Shown here one piece after another: positions 23,981-32,304 of a stretch of DNA of 36,924 nt. The stretch is from an uncultured Oscillospiraceae bacterium (GTDB lineage Bacteria; Bacillota; Clostridia; Oscillospirales; Oscillospiraceae). The notes below the pieces were generated by a model. That model was not told the origin of the DNA. It was given only the letters and a program-made list of their open reading frames with translations, and did no database searches. A program made the translations under genes and the position numbers. How positions within the stretch are numbered: the stretch's first letter is position 1; each line of letters begins with the position of its first letter. The stretch is from NCBI GenBank assembly GCA_910587285.1, contig CAJULM010000028.1, positions 1-36,924 on the forward strand, read 5' to 3'.

Positions 23981-24336
23981 CTAACAGTATGTGTACTCGT
24001 TGAAAATGATTTCTTCCGCTCGATTGCGGATGTTGCTCATCTTTTCGACCCACTATCTGATTTTCTTCCTTTAGCTGTTCGGTGATTTCCTCTCGCGTTG
24101 CCATCTGCTCAATCAACTGGGAAAACATTTCCTGTGCCTGATGGTCGATGTCGGCAAGGTGGGTGTATAACTTCCCGCTGAACAGCAAGGCGGCGTAAAG
24201 TGGGTTTCTATGCTCACACAGATACCGCTTCCGGCGTTGCCACAGGAACGCTTTCCGGCACAGTGAGGTTAGGGAGAAGGTAGTCACCCTCATGGCGGTA
24301 AGTTCCGCCCATTTGCTCAAACGTAGATTTTTCCAT
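23981..24336 (-). pseudogene. tnpV: tnpV remnant with two frameshifts
   Basis: The gene opens with a good ribosome binding site (GGAGG, 8 bases) and ATG at 24336, reading MEKSTFEQMGGTYRHEGDYL then LPNLTVPES. The frame is lost near 24242 and continues in another as WQRRKRYLCEHRNPLYAALL then FSGKLYTHLADIDHQAQEMF. It is lost again near 24053 and ends in a third frame with WVEKMSNIRNRAEEIIFNEY and TYC before the TAG at 23983-23981. The three pieces in order make a TnpV-family protein of Tn4451-like elements. Two shifts argue for true decay, not one sequencing error, though errors cannot be excluded. TnpV is thought to be dispensable for transposition. Confidence 0.8.
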
Positions 24337-24393
24337 GATATGTACCTCCGAAGTGTTGGATTTCCCGCAATTCAATCACATTCGGCTGACTAT

Positions 24394-24434
24394 AAAAAAT
24401 GAGGGAGAGGTAACTTCCTTATGTTACCTCTCCC
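24394..24434 (-). terminator. Intrinsic terminator of the sensor-kinase operon
   Basis: A perfect 12-base stem, GGGAGAGGTAAC (24403-24414) with its complement at 24423-24434. On the minus strand it is followed by CATTTTTT. It ends the operon whose last gene is the HAD phosphatase. Confidence 0.9.
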
Positions 24435-24461
24435 CCCGGCGGAGCTCCTTTTTTCGTCCTT

Positions 24462-25229
24462 TTACAGCGTGCGCAGCACCTCCGCCACCCGTCGGCAGCG
24501 GACGGGAAAGCGCTCCTTCAGCTCAGCCGCGGCGTTCTCCATCAGGTAGGGCCGCCCCACCCGGCTGAGCATGGATACATCGTTAAAGTTGTCCCCGAAG
24601 GCCATCACTTCGTCCAGTCCGACGCCCAGCCCGGTGCACAGCGCCACCAGCCCCGTCCCCTTGTCCGCCAGGGTGAAATCCAGCCACTCGTCCCCCGCCA
24701 CAGCGGCGTGAAACACCTGTCCCCACCGGGGAGCCAGCACCGCCTCCAGCTCCGCCGTCCCTGTGGGGCAGAAGGCGGCGATCTTCACAATGTCCTCCGG
24801 CACCTCCTCCGGGCAGGGCACCAGCACGATATTGTTCCCCTTGCTCTCCATCAGCGGGAGAATCTCCCCGTACTTGGGACACAGATAGCTGGTGTCCGCC
24901 CCGGAGATAAGCACCTCCCACCCCGGATGGTCCACAATCTCGCGGCACAGCGCCACCGCCCTGTCCCGCTCCATCACCGTCCTGCTCAGCACCGGGCCGG
25001 GGCTGCCCGGGCCGTATACCACCGCCCCGTTCTCACACACAAAGGGGAGCTTGTCCGCCGCCGGGGCAAACAGCCGGCGCATACTCGTGTACTGCCGCCC
25101 GCTGGTGGGGCAGAATAAAATCCCTCTGTCCCACAGCCGGTCAATCTGCGCGAAGACCTCCTGCGGAATCTCCCGCTCCCCATAGGGGAGCAGGGTGCCG
25201 TCAATGTCGCTGGCCACAAGCCGAATCAT
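24462..25229 (-). CDS. Cof-type HAD-IIB phosphatase
   Basis: A 255-residue cytosolic haloacid dehalogenase-superfamily hydrolase. Motif I is VASDIDGTLL (nucleophile Asp8, acid Asp10), motif II is in FCPTSGRQY, motif III is the lysine in TLADKGTG and motif IV is AFGDNFNDVSML. The C2-type cap lies between motifs II and III. Such enzymes dephosphorylate sugar phosphates and other small phosphoesters; the substrate is not known. It starts 14 bases after the response regulator gene with AAAGGAGG upstream, so it belongs to the same operon. A sugar-phosphate phosphatase there would suit a sugar-phosphate sensing module. Confidence 0.92.
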   Translation of the reverse strand: MIRLVASDIDGTLLPYGEREIPQEVFAQIDRLWDRGILFCPTSGRQYTSMRRLFAPAADKLPFVCENGAVVYGPGSPGPVLSRTVMERDRAVALCREIVDHPGWEVLISGADTSYLCPKYGEILPLMESKGNNIVLVPCPEEVPEDIVKIAAFCPTGTAELEAVLAPRWGQVFHAAVAGDEWLDFTLADKGTGLVALCTGLGVGLDEVMAFGDNFNDVSMLSRVGRPYLMENAAAELKERFPVRCRRVAEVLRTL

Positions 25230-25243
25230 ACCACCCGCCTCCT

Positions 25244-25999
25244 TTATCTGCTGGTATCCTGATACTCCGACGGAGACATCCCCGTCAGCTTTTTAAAGGT
25301 AGAGGAGAAATAGGCGATATCCCTATACCCCACCTGTTCCGCCACCTCGTACACCCGCGCCCGGCAGTCCCGCAGCAGCTCCATGGCCTTGTGGATGCGG
25401 TAGCGGGTGATGTAATTGTTCAGAGTGTAGTCCGTCTCCTTCTTAAACAGATGGCTCAGATGCCCCTCGCTCAGCCCCAGCGCCTGGGCGATGGAGCCCA
25501 CGCTGACGCCCGGGTCGCCGTAGTGGGCCCCGATGTAGTCCATGGCCTGGAGCACGTACTTACTCTTGTCCCCCTTTTTCAGCTCCGGCACAGGCGGGGA
25601 GAGGACCCTCTCCCCGCCTGCGCATGACGTCATGCGCAGACGCAGATTGGTCACCGCCTGCTCCAAGTCCCCGTCGTGAAAGGGCTTGAGCAGAAAATCC
25701 ACCGCCCCCAGCCGCAGAGCGGACTGGGCGTACTCAAAGCTATCATAGGCGGTGAGGATGATGACATAGGCGTTGTTGCCCTGCTCCCGCAGGCGGCGGA
25801 GCATCTCCAAGCCGTCCATCTTCGGCATTTTCAGGTCGGTGATGATGAGGGTGGGGGCGTACCGCTCCACCGCCGCCAGCCCCTCCTCGCCATTGGCCGC
25901 CTCGCCCACCACCACGCAGTCCAACGCCGCCCAGTCCACCGCCAGCACAATGCCCGTGCGGATGAGCTCCTCGTCCTCCACCACCAGCACCTTCAGCAT
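25244..25999 (-). CDS. Response regulator with AraC-type DNA-binding domain (YesN/HptR-like)
   Basis: A 251-residue regulator. The receiver domain (1-120) has the acidic pocket VVEDEE, the phospho-acceptor Asp55 in LIITDLKMPKMDGLEM, and the lysine in DFLLKPF. A linker (about 122-150) is followed by two AraC helix-turn-helix units (VGSIAQALGLSEGHLSHLFK and VAEQVGYRDIAYFSSTFKKL). The start at 25999 lies inside the end of the kinase gene (7-base overlap) behind GGAGG. The cognate kinase and a sensor lipoprotein are upstream in the same operon, and the likely target is the divergent ABC transporter at 28942-33600. The linker codons contain two adjacent perfect palindromes. Confidence 0.95.
   Translation of the reverse strand: MLKVLVVEDEELIRTGIVLAVDWAALDCVVVGEAANGEEGLAAVERYAPTLIITDLKMPKMDGLEMLRRLREQGNNAYVIILTAYDSFEYAQSALRLGAVDFLLKPFHDGDLEQAVTNLRLRMTSCAGGERVLSPPVPELKKGDKSKYVLQAMDYIGAHYGDPGVSVGSIAQALGLSEGHLSHLFKKETDYTLNNYITRYRIHKAMELLRDCRARVYEVAEQVGYRDIAYFSSTFKKLTGMSPSEYQDTSR
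25591..25639. repeat. Two abutting perfect palindromes inside the response-regulator gene
   Basis: Arms 25591-25604 and 25607-25620 form a 14-base stem with a 2-base loop. Overlapping its last three bases, 25618-25639 is a perfect 22-base palindrome around GACGTC. Both encode the linker between receiver and DNA-binding domains (residues about 122-139, LRMTSCAGGERVLSPPVP). Confidence 0.8.
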
Positions 26000-27702
26000 G
26001 ACGCTCCCTCCTCCCGGCGGATGGGCAGCACAGCCGTCACTACGGCCCCCGCGCCCCCCGCCCCGTTTTCCAGGGTCAGGCCGCAGCCCTCGCCATAATA
26101 CTTTAACAGAATGGTGTCCACATTGTAAAGCCCCAGGCTGTCCCGCCCCCGCTCCAGCGTCCGAAAGCGCCCGATCATCTCGGGGGGCAGCCCCCGGCCG
26201 TTGTCCGCCACCGTGATGCGCAGCATCCCCTCCGGCGTGCGCGCCGCCTCCACCCGCACCGCGCCGCCCTCCAGGCCGTCGATGCCGTGGAGAATGGCGT
26301 TCTCCACAATGGGCTGGAGAATCATCTTGGGCACCAGGCAGCCGGACAGCTCCTGGGGCAGCGCCAGGGTGAAGGAGAAGGAGTCGGACAGGCGGATGCG
26401 CTGAATCTCAAGGTAGCGCTCTAAAATCTCCGCCTCCCGGCCCAGGGAGACGAACTCGTCCTGAGAGATGCAAAAGCGCAGAATATCCGCCAGATCGGTG
26501 GACATCAAGGCCACCTGGGGCACCTTATTGATTTTGCTGATCCACTTCATGGTGTCCAGCGTGTTGCAGAGAAAATGGGGGTTGAGCTGAGCTTGGAGCA
26601 TCCGAATCTGGGCCTCGTTCAGCTCCCGCTGGTTTTCCACCAGCTGCTCCTGGTTGCGCTTGAGGGCGGCCACCATGTCGTTAAACCGCCGGGCCAGCTC
26701 TCCCAGCTCGTCCCCGCCGGGGTGGGCCACCTGCACGTCCAGGTTGTTCTGCTCCACCTCCCGAATGGCCCCCTGGAGCCGGGCCACCGGCCGGAACATC
26801 TGCCGGCTGAGGCTGAGGCTCATGAGCACGGACACAATCACGCAGAACAGGGCGCTGAACACGCTGACGGTGTACAGCAGACCCATGGTATCCCGCCCCC
26901 ACACCTGGGGACGCTGGAGCACCAGGTACAGCCCTGTGGACGGGTGGCGCTCCGCCCGGTACAGGAAATCCTCCGACGTCCCCTCCAGCCCCTCTCCCGC
27001 CAGCAGGCGGCTGCGCAGCTCCGGGGCCAGGGCCGCCGCCAGGGAGGGCTGGGCGCAGTACACCGGCCGCCAATAGCCGCTGAGCACCATCAGCACGCCC
27101 TGGGCGCCGTATTTGCCCTCCACCAGCTGCCGGAAGTCGGACTGGTACAGGCTGACGACCACGTAACCCGCCCGCTCCCCGTCCCGGTCCGTGAGGGCCG
27201 CCGCCCCCTGGAGCAGAGGCGCGGCGCTGTCGGTGACGTCCTCGCAGGCGGCGAAGGCCAATTCCCCGCCGCTCCCCGCCCGCTGCAGCGGCCCCCAGCG
27301 GGTGGGCAGGCTGCGCTGAGCCGGGGCGTTCCGGGTGGAGTACCGCCAGACACCCTCCCCGTCGTACAGGTCGAATTGGGCGTACTCCCGGGCGTCCCCA
27401 GTGGCGGCAAAAAGGCGGGCGTACACCTGGGTATCCTCCGCGCCGCCCCCACCCAGGGCGTTGAGCACCAGCTCGTCCCCCTTCAGGGAGGACACGGCGG
27501 CTGCAAAGCTGTCATACCCCTCATCCAGCGCCCGCAAAACGCTGCTCAGGTTTTCCCCCGCCTCCGTCTCGGCGGCGTCCGTCATGCGCAGGCGGAAGAT
27601 TTGCAGCAGCATGGACGAGCAGATCAGCAGCGGCACCAGCGCCGCCGCCAAAAACGCCCCAAACAGACGGACGCGGAACGAGACGGCCAGCGGCCTTTTC
27701 AT
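25993..27702 (-). CDS. Sensor histidine kinase of the YesM/HptS type
   Basis: A 569-residue membrane kinase. The ATG at 27702 follows GGAGG by 7 bases and overlaps the stop of the sensor lipoprotein gene by 4; ten upstream codons are unsupported. One transmembrane segment lies near residues 12-36 and another near 280-303, with a roughly 240-residue outer sensing domain between. Then come a HAMP domain, the His_kinase motif QLNPHFLCNTLDTMKW with the phospho-acceptor His, the N box ILQPIVENAILHG and the G box VADNGRGLPPE. The outer domain probably contacts the lipoprotein encoded just upstream. It phosphorylates the AraC-type regulator encoded next. Confidence 0.94.
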   Translation of the reverse strand: MKRPLAVSFRVRLFGAFLAAALVPLLICSSMLLQIFRLRMTDAAETEAGENLSSVLRALDEGYDSFAAAVSSLKGDELVLNALGGGGAEDTQVYARLFAATGDAREYAQFDLYDGEGVWRYSTRNAPAQRSLPTRWGPLQRAGSGGELAFAACEDVTDSAAPLLQGAAALTDRDGERAGYVVVSLYQSDFRQLVEGKYGAQGVLMVLSGYWRPVYCAQPSLAAALAPELRSRLLAGEGLEGTSEDFLYRAERHPSTGLYLVLQRPQVWGRDTMGLLYTVSVFSALFCVIVSVLMSLSLSRQMFRPVARLQGAIREVEQNNLDVQVAHPGGDELGELARRFNDMVAALKRNQEQLVENQRELNEAQIRMLQAQLNPHFLCNTLDTMKWISKINKVPQVALMSTDLADILRFCISQDEFVSLGREAEILERYLEIQRIRLSDSFSFTLALPQELSGCLVPKMILQPIVENAILHGIDGLEGGAVRVEAARTPEGMLRITVADNGRGLPPEMIGRFRTLERGRDSLGLYNVDTILLKYYGEGCGLTLENGAGGAGAVVTAVLPIRREEGASC

Positions 27703-28727
27703 GGCTTCTCCTCCCCGGCATAAAACGCCCACGTCATCAAAATGGCCTCTCGCTCCGCCACCGCCCGGTCCAGATCATACTCCGCCAGGGGCAGCCCGTC
27801 CAGCGGGGTGAGCTCGTCTGCGGAGGCCACGTCGTCCCGAACGGACCGGCGGCACAGCCGGCCCGCCAGCAGCTGCTGCACCTCGGAGCTGACGGTGAAG
27901 TCCAGAAACAGCTTGGCGTTGTCCTCATGGGGCGCGCCTTTCACCAGGGCGCTGCCGTCGGGCACGCAGCTGGAGCCGTCCTCCGGATAGACCATGGCGA
28001 TGTTCATCCCCTCCGCCATGCGCTTGAGGGCGGTCTCCTCCAGCGTCACCCCCACCAGCGCGTCGCCATCCGCCACGGCGGAGAGCACGTCCCCCGAGGA
28101 GCCCAGCTGCCCGCCGTCCAGATTTTCCGCGAAGCGGCGCAGCACCTCCTCCTGGTCTCCGCCCAGGGCGTACAGCATGGTGGCCAGGGCGGTGAAGGAG
28201 GAGCCGGACACCGCCGGGTCGGGAAAGGCGATCTTCCCTTTCAGCTCGGGGCTCAGCAGATCGCTCCAGCGGCTCACCTGCCCCGCCTCCACCAGCCGGG
28301 TGTTATAGACAAGCACCACAGGCAGGGCTGAAAAGGGGGTCCACAGGCCGTCCGGGGCGCGAAACTGCTCCAAAATGTGCTCCCCCTCCTGGCAATCGTA
28401 GGGCGCGAAGCAGTCCGCGTAGGTCAGCAGGCTCTCCACGCCCCCGCCGAACATCACGTCCGCCCGGGGGGCCTTTCCCTCCTGGGCCAGCCGCTCCAGC
28501 AGCTCGCTGGTGGCGCCGTACTCCACGTCCACCCAGATGCCGGTGCGCTCCTCAAACTCCTTGACGATGGGCCACCACACCTCCTCCTTGTGGGAGGTAT
28601 ACACCACCAGCCGCCCGCCCTCCTCCGGGGCAAAGTCCGGGGAGGGGTGGGCCTCCCCTCCGGCGCAGCCCCCCAGAGCCGCCAGCAGGGACAGGGCCGT
28701 CAGCAGGGACAGCACGTTTCTTCTCAT
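27699..28727 (-). CDS. Solute-binding lipoprotein, likely sensor partner of the kinase (HptA/AfuA-like)
   Basis: A 342-residue lipoprotein with signal peptide LLTALSLLAALGGC. The ATG at 28727 is preferred to the GTG at 28730 because GGAGGGG is 7 bases away. The mature part matches the ferric-iron, thiamine and sugar-phosphate class of binding proteins: VYTSHKEEVWWPIVKEFEER, then DVMFGGGVESLL, WSDLLSPELKGKIAFPDP and DFTVSSEVQQLLAG. It is co-transcribed with the kinase and regulator genes (4- and 7-base overlaps) and has no permease in its own operon. That is the arrangement of HptA-HptS-HptR in Staphylococcus aureus and of PgtC-PgtB-PgtA, where the binding protein senses a ligand for the kinase. 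The ligand is inferred to be an organic phosphate or iron, but is not proven. Confidence 0.85.
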   Translation of the reverse strand: MRRNVLSLLTALSLLAALGGCAGGEAHPSPDFAPEEGGRLVVYTSHKEEVWWPIVKEFEERTGIWVDVEYGATSELLERLAQEGKAPRADVMFGGGVESLLTYADCFAPYDCQEGEHILEQFRAPDGLWTPFSALPVVLVYNTRLVEAGQVSRWSDLLSPELKGKIAFPDPAVSGSSFTALATMLYALGGDQEEVLRRFAENLDGGQLGSSGDVLSAVADGDALVGVTLEETALKRMAEGMNIAMVYPEDGSSCVPDGSALVKGAPHEDNAKLFLDFTVSSEVQQLLAGRLCRRSVRDDVASADELTPLDGLPLAEYDLDRAVAEREAILMTWAFYAGEEKP

Positions 28728-28763
28728 CACAGCACCCCTCCCGGAATTGGGTTGATTGTCCTA

Positions 28764-28792
28764 ATTATACCACACCGCCCCGGCCGCTTTCA
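28764..28792 (-). promoter_or_regulatory. Promoter of the sensor operon
   Basis: Consensus TATAAT (28769-28764, minus strand) preceded by an extended TGG. The -35 is weak (TGAAAG at 28792-28787, 17-base spacing). It lies 37 bases upstream of the lipoprotein start. The facing ABC transporter has no comparably good promoter, which fits activator control there. Confidence 0.65.
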
Positions 28793-28941
28793 TCACAATT
28801 CCACAAATATCGCAGAAAATTTCAAAAAAACGCAGATTTGTCCCCTGGTCTTTTTTGCCAGCACTCTTTACAATAAAATTACCAGCGGAGCTCATCCGCT
28901 CGGTGTGTTTTTTGTCGGATGTGATAAAAGGAGGAACTGTA

Positions 28942-30369
28942 ATGAAATTGAAGAAGCTCACCGCCCTGCTCCTGGCCGGCTCTCTCATGTTCAGCCTGGC
29001 CGCCTGCGGCAACAAGGCCGACGCCCCCGCCAGCAATCCCCCCGCTGAAAACAGCGCGCCCGCCTCCACCCCTGTGGACAATAAAACTCCCGACCCCGAC
29101 CCCGCGGACGACGCCAATCTCACCGAGACCCAGAAGATTATCAAGGAAGCCGAGGGCATGACCCTGGAGGAGCTGGCCAAGAAGGCCATCGAGGAGTCCA
29201 ACGGCAAGATGTTCTACGGCGTGGGCAACTCCAGCCGCGGCAAGAGCGCCCTGCCCCTGTTCATTGAGTACTTGCAGTCCATCGACTCCAGCTATAGCAT
29301 GGAGTTCGAGTGGCAGCAGCCCAAGAACAACAAAATCTTCGACCAGCTCACCGCCGACTCTTTGAAGGACACCGGCACCTTCGCCATGACCCTCATTCAA
29401 GACGGCAACCAGATCGAGTCCAAGATGGTGCAGACCGGCATCCTGGACACCTTCGTGCCCAAGGAGTGGGCCGAGGCCAACGGCGTGTCCGCCGACAGCT
29501 ATGACGGCTATCTGGCCCTCCAGACCCTGAACAAAGTGTTTATGTACAACAACACCGGCGCCAAGTCCTATGACAACTGCTGGGACTTCGTGGCCGAGGG
29601 CGAGCACGGATTGTACATGGACATCGACTCCGAGATCGTGGGCAAGAACTTCCTGTATATGCTCACCGAGGACACCTACGCCGGCTGGCTGAAGGACGCC
29701 TTCAACGCTTTGAGCGCCGACGAGCAGGCCTATTTCCAGCCCACCATCAAGGCCATGGAGTCTGAGGCGGCCGACCTGGGCCTGGGGGCTGACGGCGCCT
29801 ACGCCCTGGCCTGGATCAAGCTGTGGGTGGAGTCCTACAACGCCCAGACCGACGACGGCCCCATCTGCAACACCCTGGTGGACCAGTCCGCCACCGACCA
29901 GTTCGGTCTGCTGGTGTACTCCAAGCTGCGCTCCGTGGAGGAATCCAGCTCCGTGTCCGTGAACAATATCAATGTCGCGGCCTATGACGACGGCTACACC
30001 GGCATCGGCGGCTACGGCTACTGCCACTATCTGTTCGTCACCGACAACTCCCCCCTCCCCTGGACCGCTTGCGCCTTCATCGCCTACATGACCGAGACCG
30101 TGGACGGCTTCTCCGCTTGGGGCAAGGACATGGGCGGCTACTCCTCCAACCCCACCGTGGCGGCGGGCACCGAGGAGAAATACGGCCACTCCAAGGGCGG
30201 TATGTCTGAGGACGGCGCCACCGTGGAGTTCGAGGCCAAGAACGACCGGGGCTACGACTGGTGGACCACCGACGGCAAGCTGGTGCTGGAGGACCCGGAG
30301 TACTGCGCCAGCGTCTCCTTCACCGTGGGCAGCTGGATTGAGATGCTCACCAAGTACAGCGCCGGCTGA
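28942..30369 (+). CDS. ABC transporter substrate-binding lipoprotein
   Basis: A 475-residue lipoprotein, first gene of the divergent transporter operon. The ATG at 28942 follows AGGAGG at 7 bases; an open extension to 28855 is unsupported. The signal peptide ends in MFSLAAC, and a Pro/Asp/Ala-rich linker of about 45 residues follows. The body (from about residue 60, NLTETQKIIKEAEGMTLEEL) is an extracellular solute-binding fold of the same broad group as iron and sugar-phosphate binders, but longer than the usual 330-360 residues and not recognised as a named family. Phe, Trp and Tyr are frequent. It should deliver ligand to the fused permease encoded next. An intercistronic hairpin follows the gene. 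Confidence 0.85.
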   Translation: MKLKKLTALLLAGSLMFSLAACGNKADAPASNPPAENSAPASTPVDNKTPDPDPADDANLTETQKIIKEAEGMTLEELAKKAIEESNGKMFYGVGNSSRGKSALPLFIEYLQSIDSSYSMEFEWQQPKNNKIFDQLTADSLKDTGTFAMTLIQDGNQIESKMVQTGILDTFVPKEWAEANGVSADSYDGYLALQTLNKVFMYNNTGAKSYDNCWDFVAEGEHGLYMDIDSEIVGKNFLYMLTEDTYAGWLKDAFNALSADEQAYFQPTIKAMESEAADLGLGADGAYALAWIKLWVESYNAQTDDGPICNTLVDQSATDQFGLLVYSKLRSVEESSSVSVNNINVAAYDDGYTGIGGYGYCHYLFVTDNSPLPWTACAFIAYMTETVDGFSAWGKDMGGYSSNPTVAAGTEEKYGHSKGGMSEDGATVEFEAKNDRGYDWWTTDGKLVLEDPEYCASVSFTVGSWIEMLTKYSAG

Positions 30370-30401
30370 TCCCCAATGCTTTAAACGCTTCGCACACCTG
30401 A

Positions 30402-30443
30402 AAGCGCCCCTGGCTGCCTGGAACTACACGGCCAGGGGCGCTT
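30402..30443 (+). promoter_or_regulatory. Intercistronic stem-loop between binding protein and permease genes
   Basis: AAGCGCCCCTGGC (30402-30414) pairs perfectly with 30431-30443. No T run follows. Such stems after a binding-protein gene typically protect the upstream message or cause partial termination, so that binding protein exceeds permease. Confidence 0.75.
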
Positions 30444-30471
30444 CCCATTCCGGCCGAAAAGGAGTGATCTC

Positions 30472-32301
30472 ATGGGCCAGTCAACCACCCTGCAAGCCAG
30501 CCAGTCCACCATTCTGCTCAACAAAATCAAGACCTTCTTCTCCAAGCCCCACAATGTGATCCTGCTTCTCATGGGCATTGTGCTCACCTTCAGCACCGTG
30601 GCCCCTATCGTGGCCATCGTGGAGGACACCTTTAAAATCCACCCCGGCACCATCGACGCCCACCTCACCGGCCAGGCCGCGGGCTACACCACGGTAAACT
30701 ATATCGACCTGTTCACCAGCAAGCTGGCCAAGACCAATCTGTGGACGCCCCTGCTCAACACCATCTGGCTGGCGGTGGGCACCTGCGTGGTGTCCATCCT
30801 GTTCGGCGGCGTGTTCGCCTTCTTGGTCACACGCACCAACCTGGCCTGGCGCAAGTACCTCAGCTCCATCTTCATCTTCCCCTACATCATGCCCCAGTGG
30901 ACGCTGGCCGTGGTGTGGCAGAATATGTTCAACTCCAACGCCGTCACCGGCACGTCCAACGGCCTGCTGGCCTCCCTGTTCGGCATTGAAATGCCCCTGT
31001 GGTGGTGCAAGGGCCTGTTCCCCAGCCTGGTGGTGCTGGGCCTGCACTACGCCCCCTTCGCCTATATCCTCATCGGCGGCATCTTCCGCAACATGGACGC
31101 CAACCTGGAGGAAGCCGCCACCATTCTGGACACGCCCCGGTGGAAGACCATGTGCAAAATCACCCTTCCCATGGTCAAGCCCGCCATTTTGTCCACCATT
31201 CTCCTGGTGTTCGGCAGCTCCATGGGCTCCTATCCCGTGCCCCACTACCTGGGCCTGACCACCCTGTCCACCAAGTACGTGTCCATGAACTCCAAGTTCA
31301 CCGGCGAGGCCAGCATCCTGGCCATCATCATGATGGTGTTCGGCGTGGCCATCATGCTGCTCAATCAGCTCTCCCTCACCAGCCGCAAGAGCTACACCAC
31401 CGTGACCGGCAAGGCGGGGCAGAGCTCCAAGTTTAACCTGGGCAGGGTGGGGCGGTACGTCATCGCCCTGGCGCTGGTGGTCGTCACCTTCTTCACCAGC
31501 ATCTTCCCCATCGTATCCTTCGCCTTTGAGACCTTCCTGCCCAACCCCGGCGACTACTCCTTCCTCTACACCGGCGACCCCAGCAATCTCACCACCAAAT
31601 GGTGGGTTACGGATGAAAACGTGTCGGAGAACGGGATGTACGGTCAGAAGGGCATTCTCCACAACGAGACCATCTGGCGGGCCTTCCGGGGCACCATGCT
31701 GGTGAGCGTCAGCTGCGCCCTGCTGGCGGGCTCCATCGGCACCCTCATCGGCTACGCCGTGGCCAAAAGCCGGCGAAGTAAATGGGCCAATTACGTCAAC
31801 AGCGTGGCCTTCCTTCCCTACCTCATGCCCTCCATCGCCGTGGGCGTGGCCTTCTTCATCCTGTTCTCCAACCAGTATATCAACCTGTTCAACACCTACA
31901 CCCTGCTCATCATCGTGGGCACGGTGAAGTATATCCCCTTCGCCAGCCGCAGCTCCCTCAACTCCATGCTTCAGCTCTCCGGGGAGATTGAGGAGGCCGC
32001 CATCATCCAGGACATTCCCTGGATCAAGCGCATGACCCGCATCATCATCCCCATCCAGAAGTCGTCCATCATCAGCGGCTTCCTGCTGCCCTTCATGACC
32101 TGCCTGCGGGAGCTGTCGCTGTTCCTGCTGCTGTGTACCCAGGGCTTCATCCTGTCCACCACCCTGGACTACTTCGACGAGATGGGCCTGTACGCCTTCT
32201 CCAGCGGCATCAACCTGATCCTGATCGTCACAATTCTGGTCTGCAACACGCTGGTGAACAAGGTCACCGGCGCCAGTCTGGACAAGGGAATAGGAGGTTA
32301 A
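30472..32301 (+). CDS. Fused ABC transporter permease (two permease domains, FbpB/AfuB-like)
   Basis: A 609-residue inner-membrane protein made of two homologous permease halves, so one chain replaces a permease dimer. The ATG follows AAGGAG at 7 bases. Each half has about six membrane segments and an EAA coupling loop: EEAATILDTPRWKTMCKITL (about residues 213-232) and EEAAIIQDIPWIKRMTRIII (about 507-526). A loop of about 60 residues outside the membrane (for example YTGDPSNLTTKWWVTDENVS) lies in the second half. This type transports ferric iron, thiamine, hexose phosphates or 2-aminoethylphosphonate. It works with the ATPase encoded four bases downstream. Confidence 0.93.
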   Translation: MGQSTTLQASQSTILLNKIKTFFSKPHNVILLLMGIVLTFSTVAPIVAIVEDTFKIHPGTIDAHLTGQAAGYTTVNYIDLFTSKLAKTNLWTPLLNTIWLAVGTCVVSILFGGVFAFLVTRTNLAWRKYLSSIFIFPYIMPQWTLAVVWQNMFNSNAVTGTSNGLLASLFGIEMPLWWCKGLFPSLVVLGLHYAPFAYILIGGIFRNMDANLEEAATILDTPRWKTMCKITLPMVKPAILSTILLVFGSSMGSYPVPHYLGLTTLSTKYVSMNSKFTGEASILAIIMMVFGVAIMLLNQLSLTSRKSYTTVTGKAGQSSKFNLGRVGRYVIALALVVVTFFTSIFPIVSFAFETFLPNPGDYSFLYTGDPSNLTTKWWVTDENVSENGMYGQKGILHNETIWRAFRGTMLVSVSCALLAGSIGTLIGYAVAKSRRSKWANYVNSVAFLPYLMPSIAVGVAFFILFSNQYINLFNTYTLLIIVGTVKYIPFASRSSLNSMLQLSGEIEEAAIIQDIPWIKRMTRIIIPIQKSSIISGFLLPFMTCLRELSLFLLLCTQGFILSTTLDYFDEMGLYAFSSGINLILIVTILVCNTLVNKVTGASLDKGIGG

Positions 32302-32304
32302 ACC

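Larger units (their letters stand above)
17974..24336. mobile_element. Tn4451-like mobilizable transposon with a BlaI/BlaR1-like cargo
   Basis: The gene set tnpX (large serine recombinase), tnpW, tnpZ (Mob/Pre relaxase) and tnpV is that of the Tn4451/Tn4453 family, small elements that excise by TnpX and are mobilized by helper conjugative elements through TnpZ. The stretch is visibly less GC-rich than its surroundings and codon use differs. In Tn4451 the cargo is catP; here a blaI/blaR1-like pair lies between tnpZ and a broken tnpV. The coordinates given run from the tnpX stop to the tnpV start; the true ends probably lie within about 50 bases outside these. I could not identify the terminal repeats or the GA target dinucleotides with confidence. 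Confidence 0.8.

Noticed and set aside
28879..30189. Open frame of 436 codons on the minus strand opposite the ABC binding protein
   Set aside because: Gly/Val/His-rich shadow; the plus-strand lipoprotein has a signal peptide and ribosome binding site.
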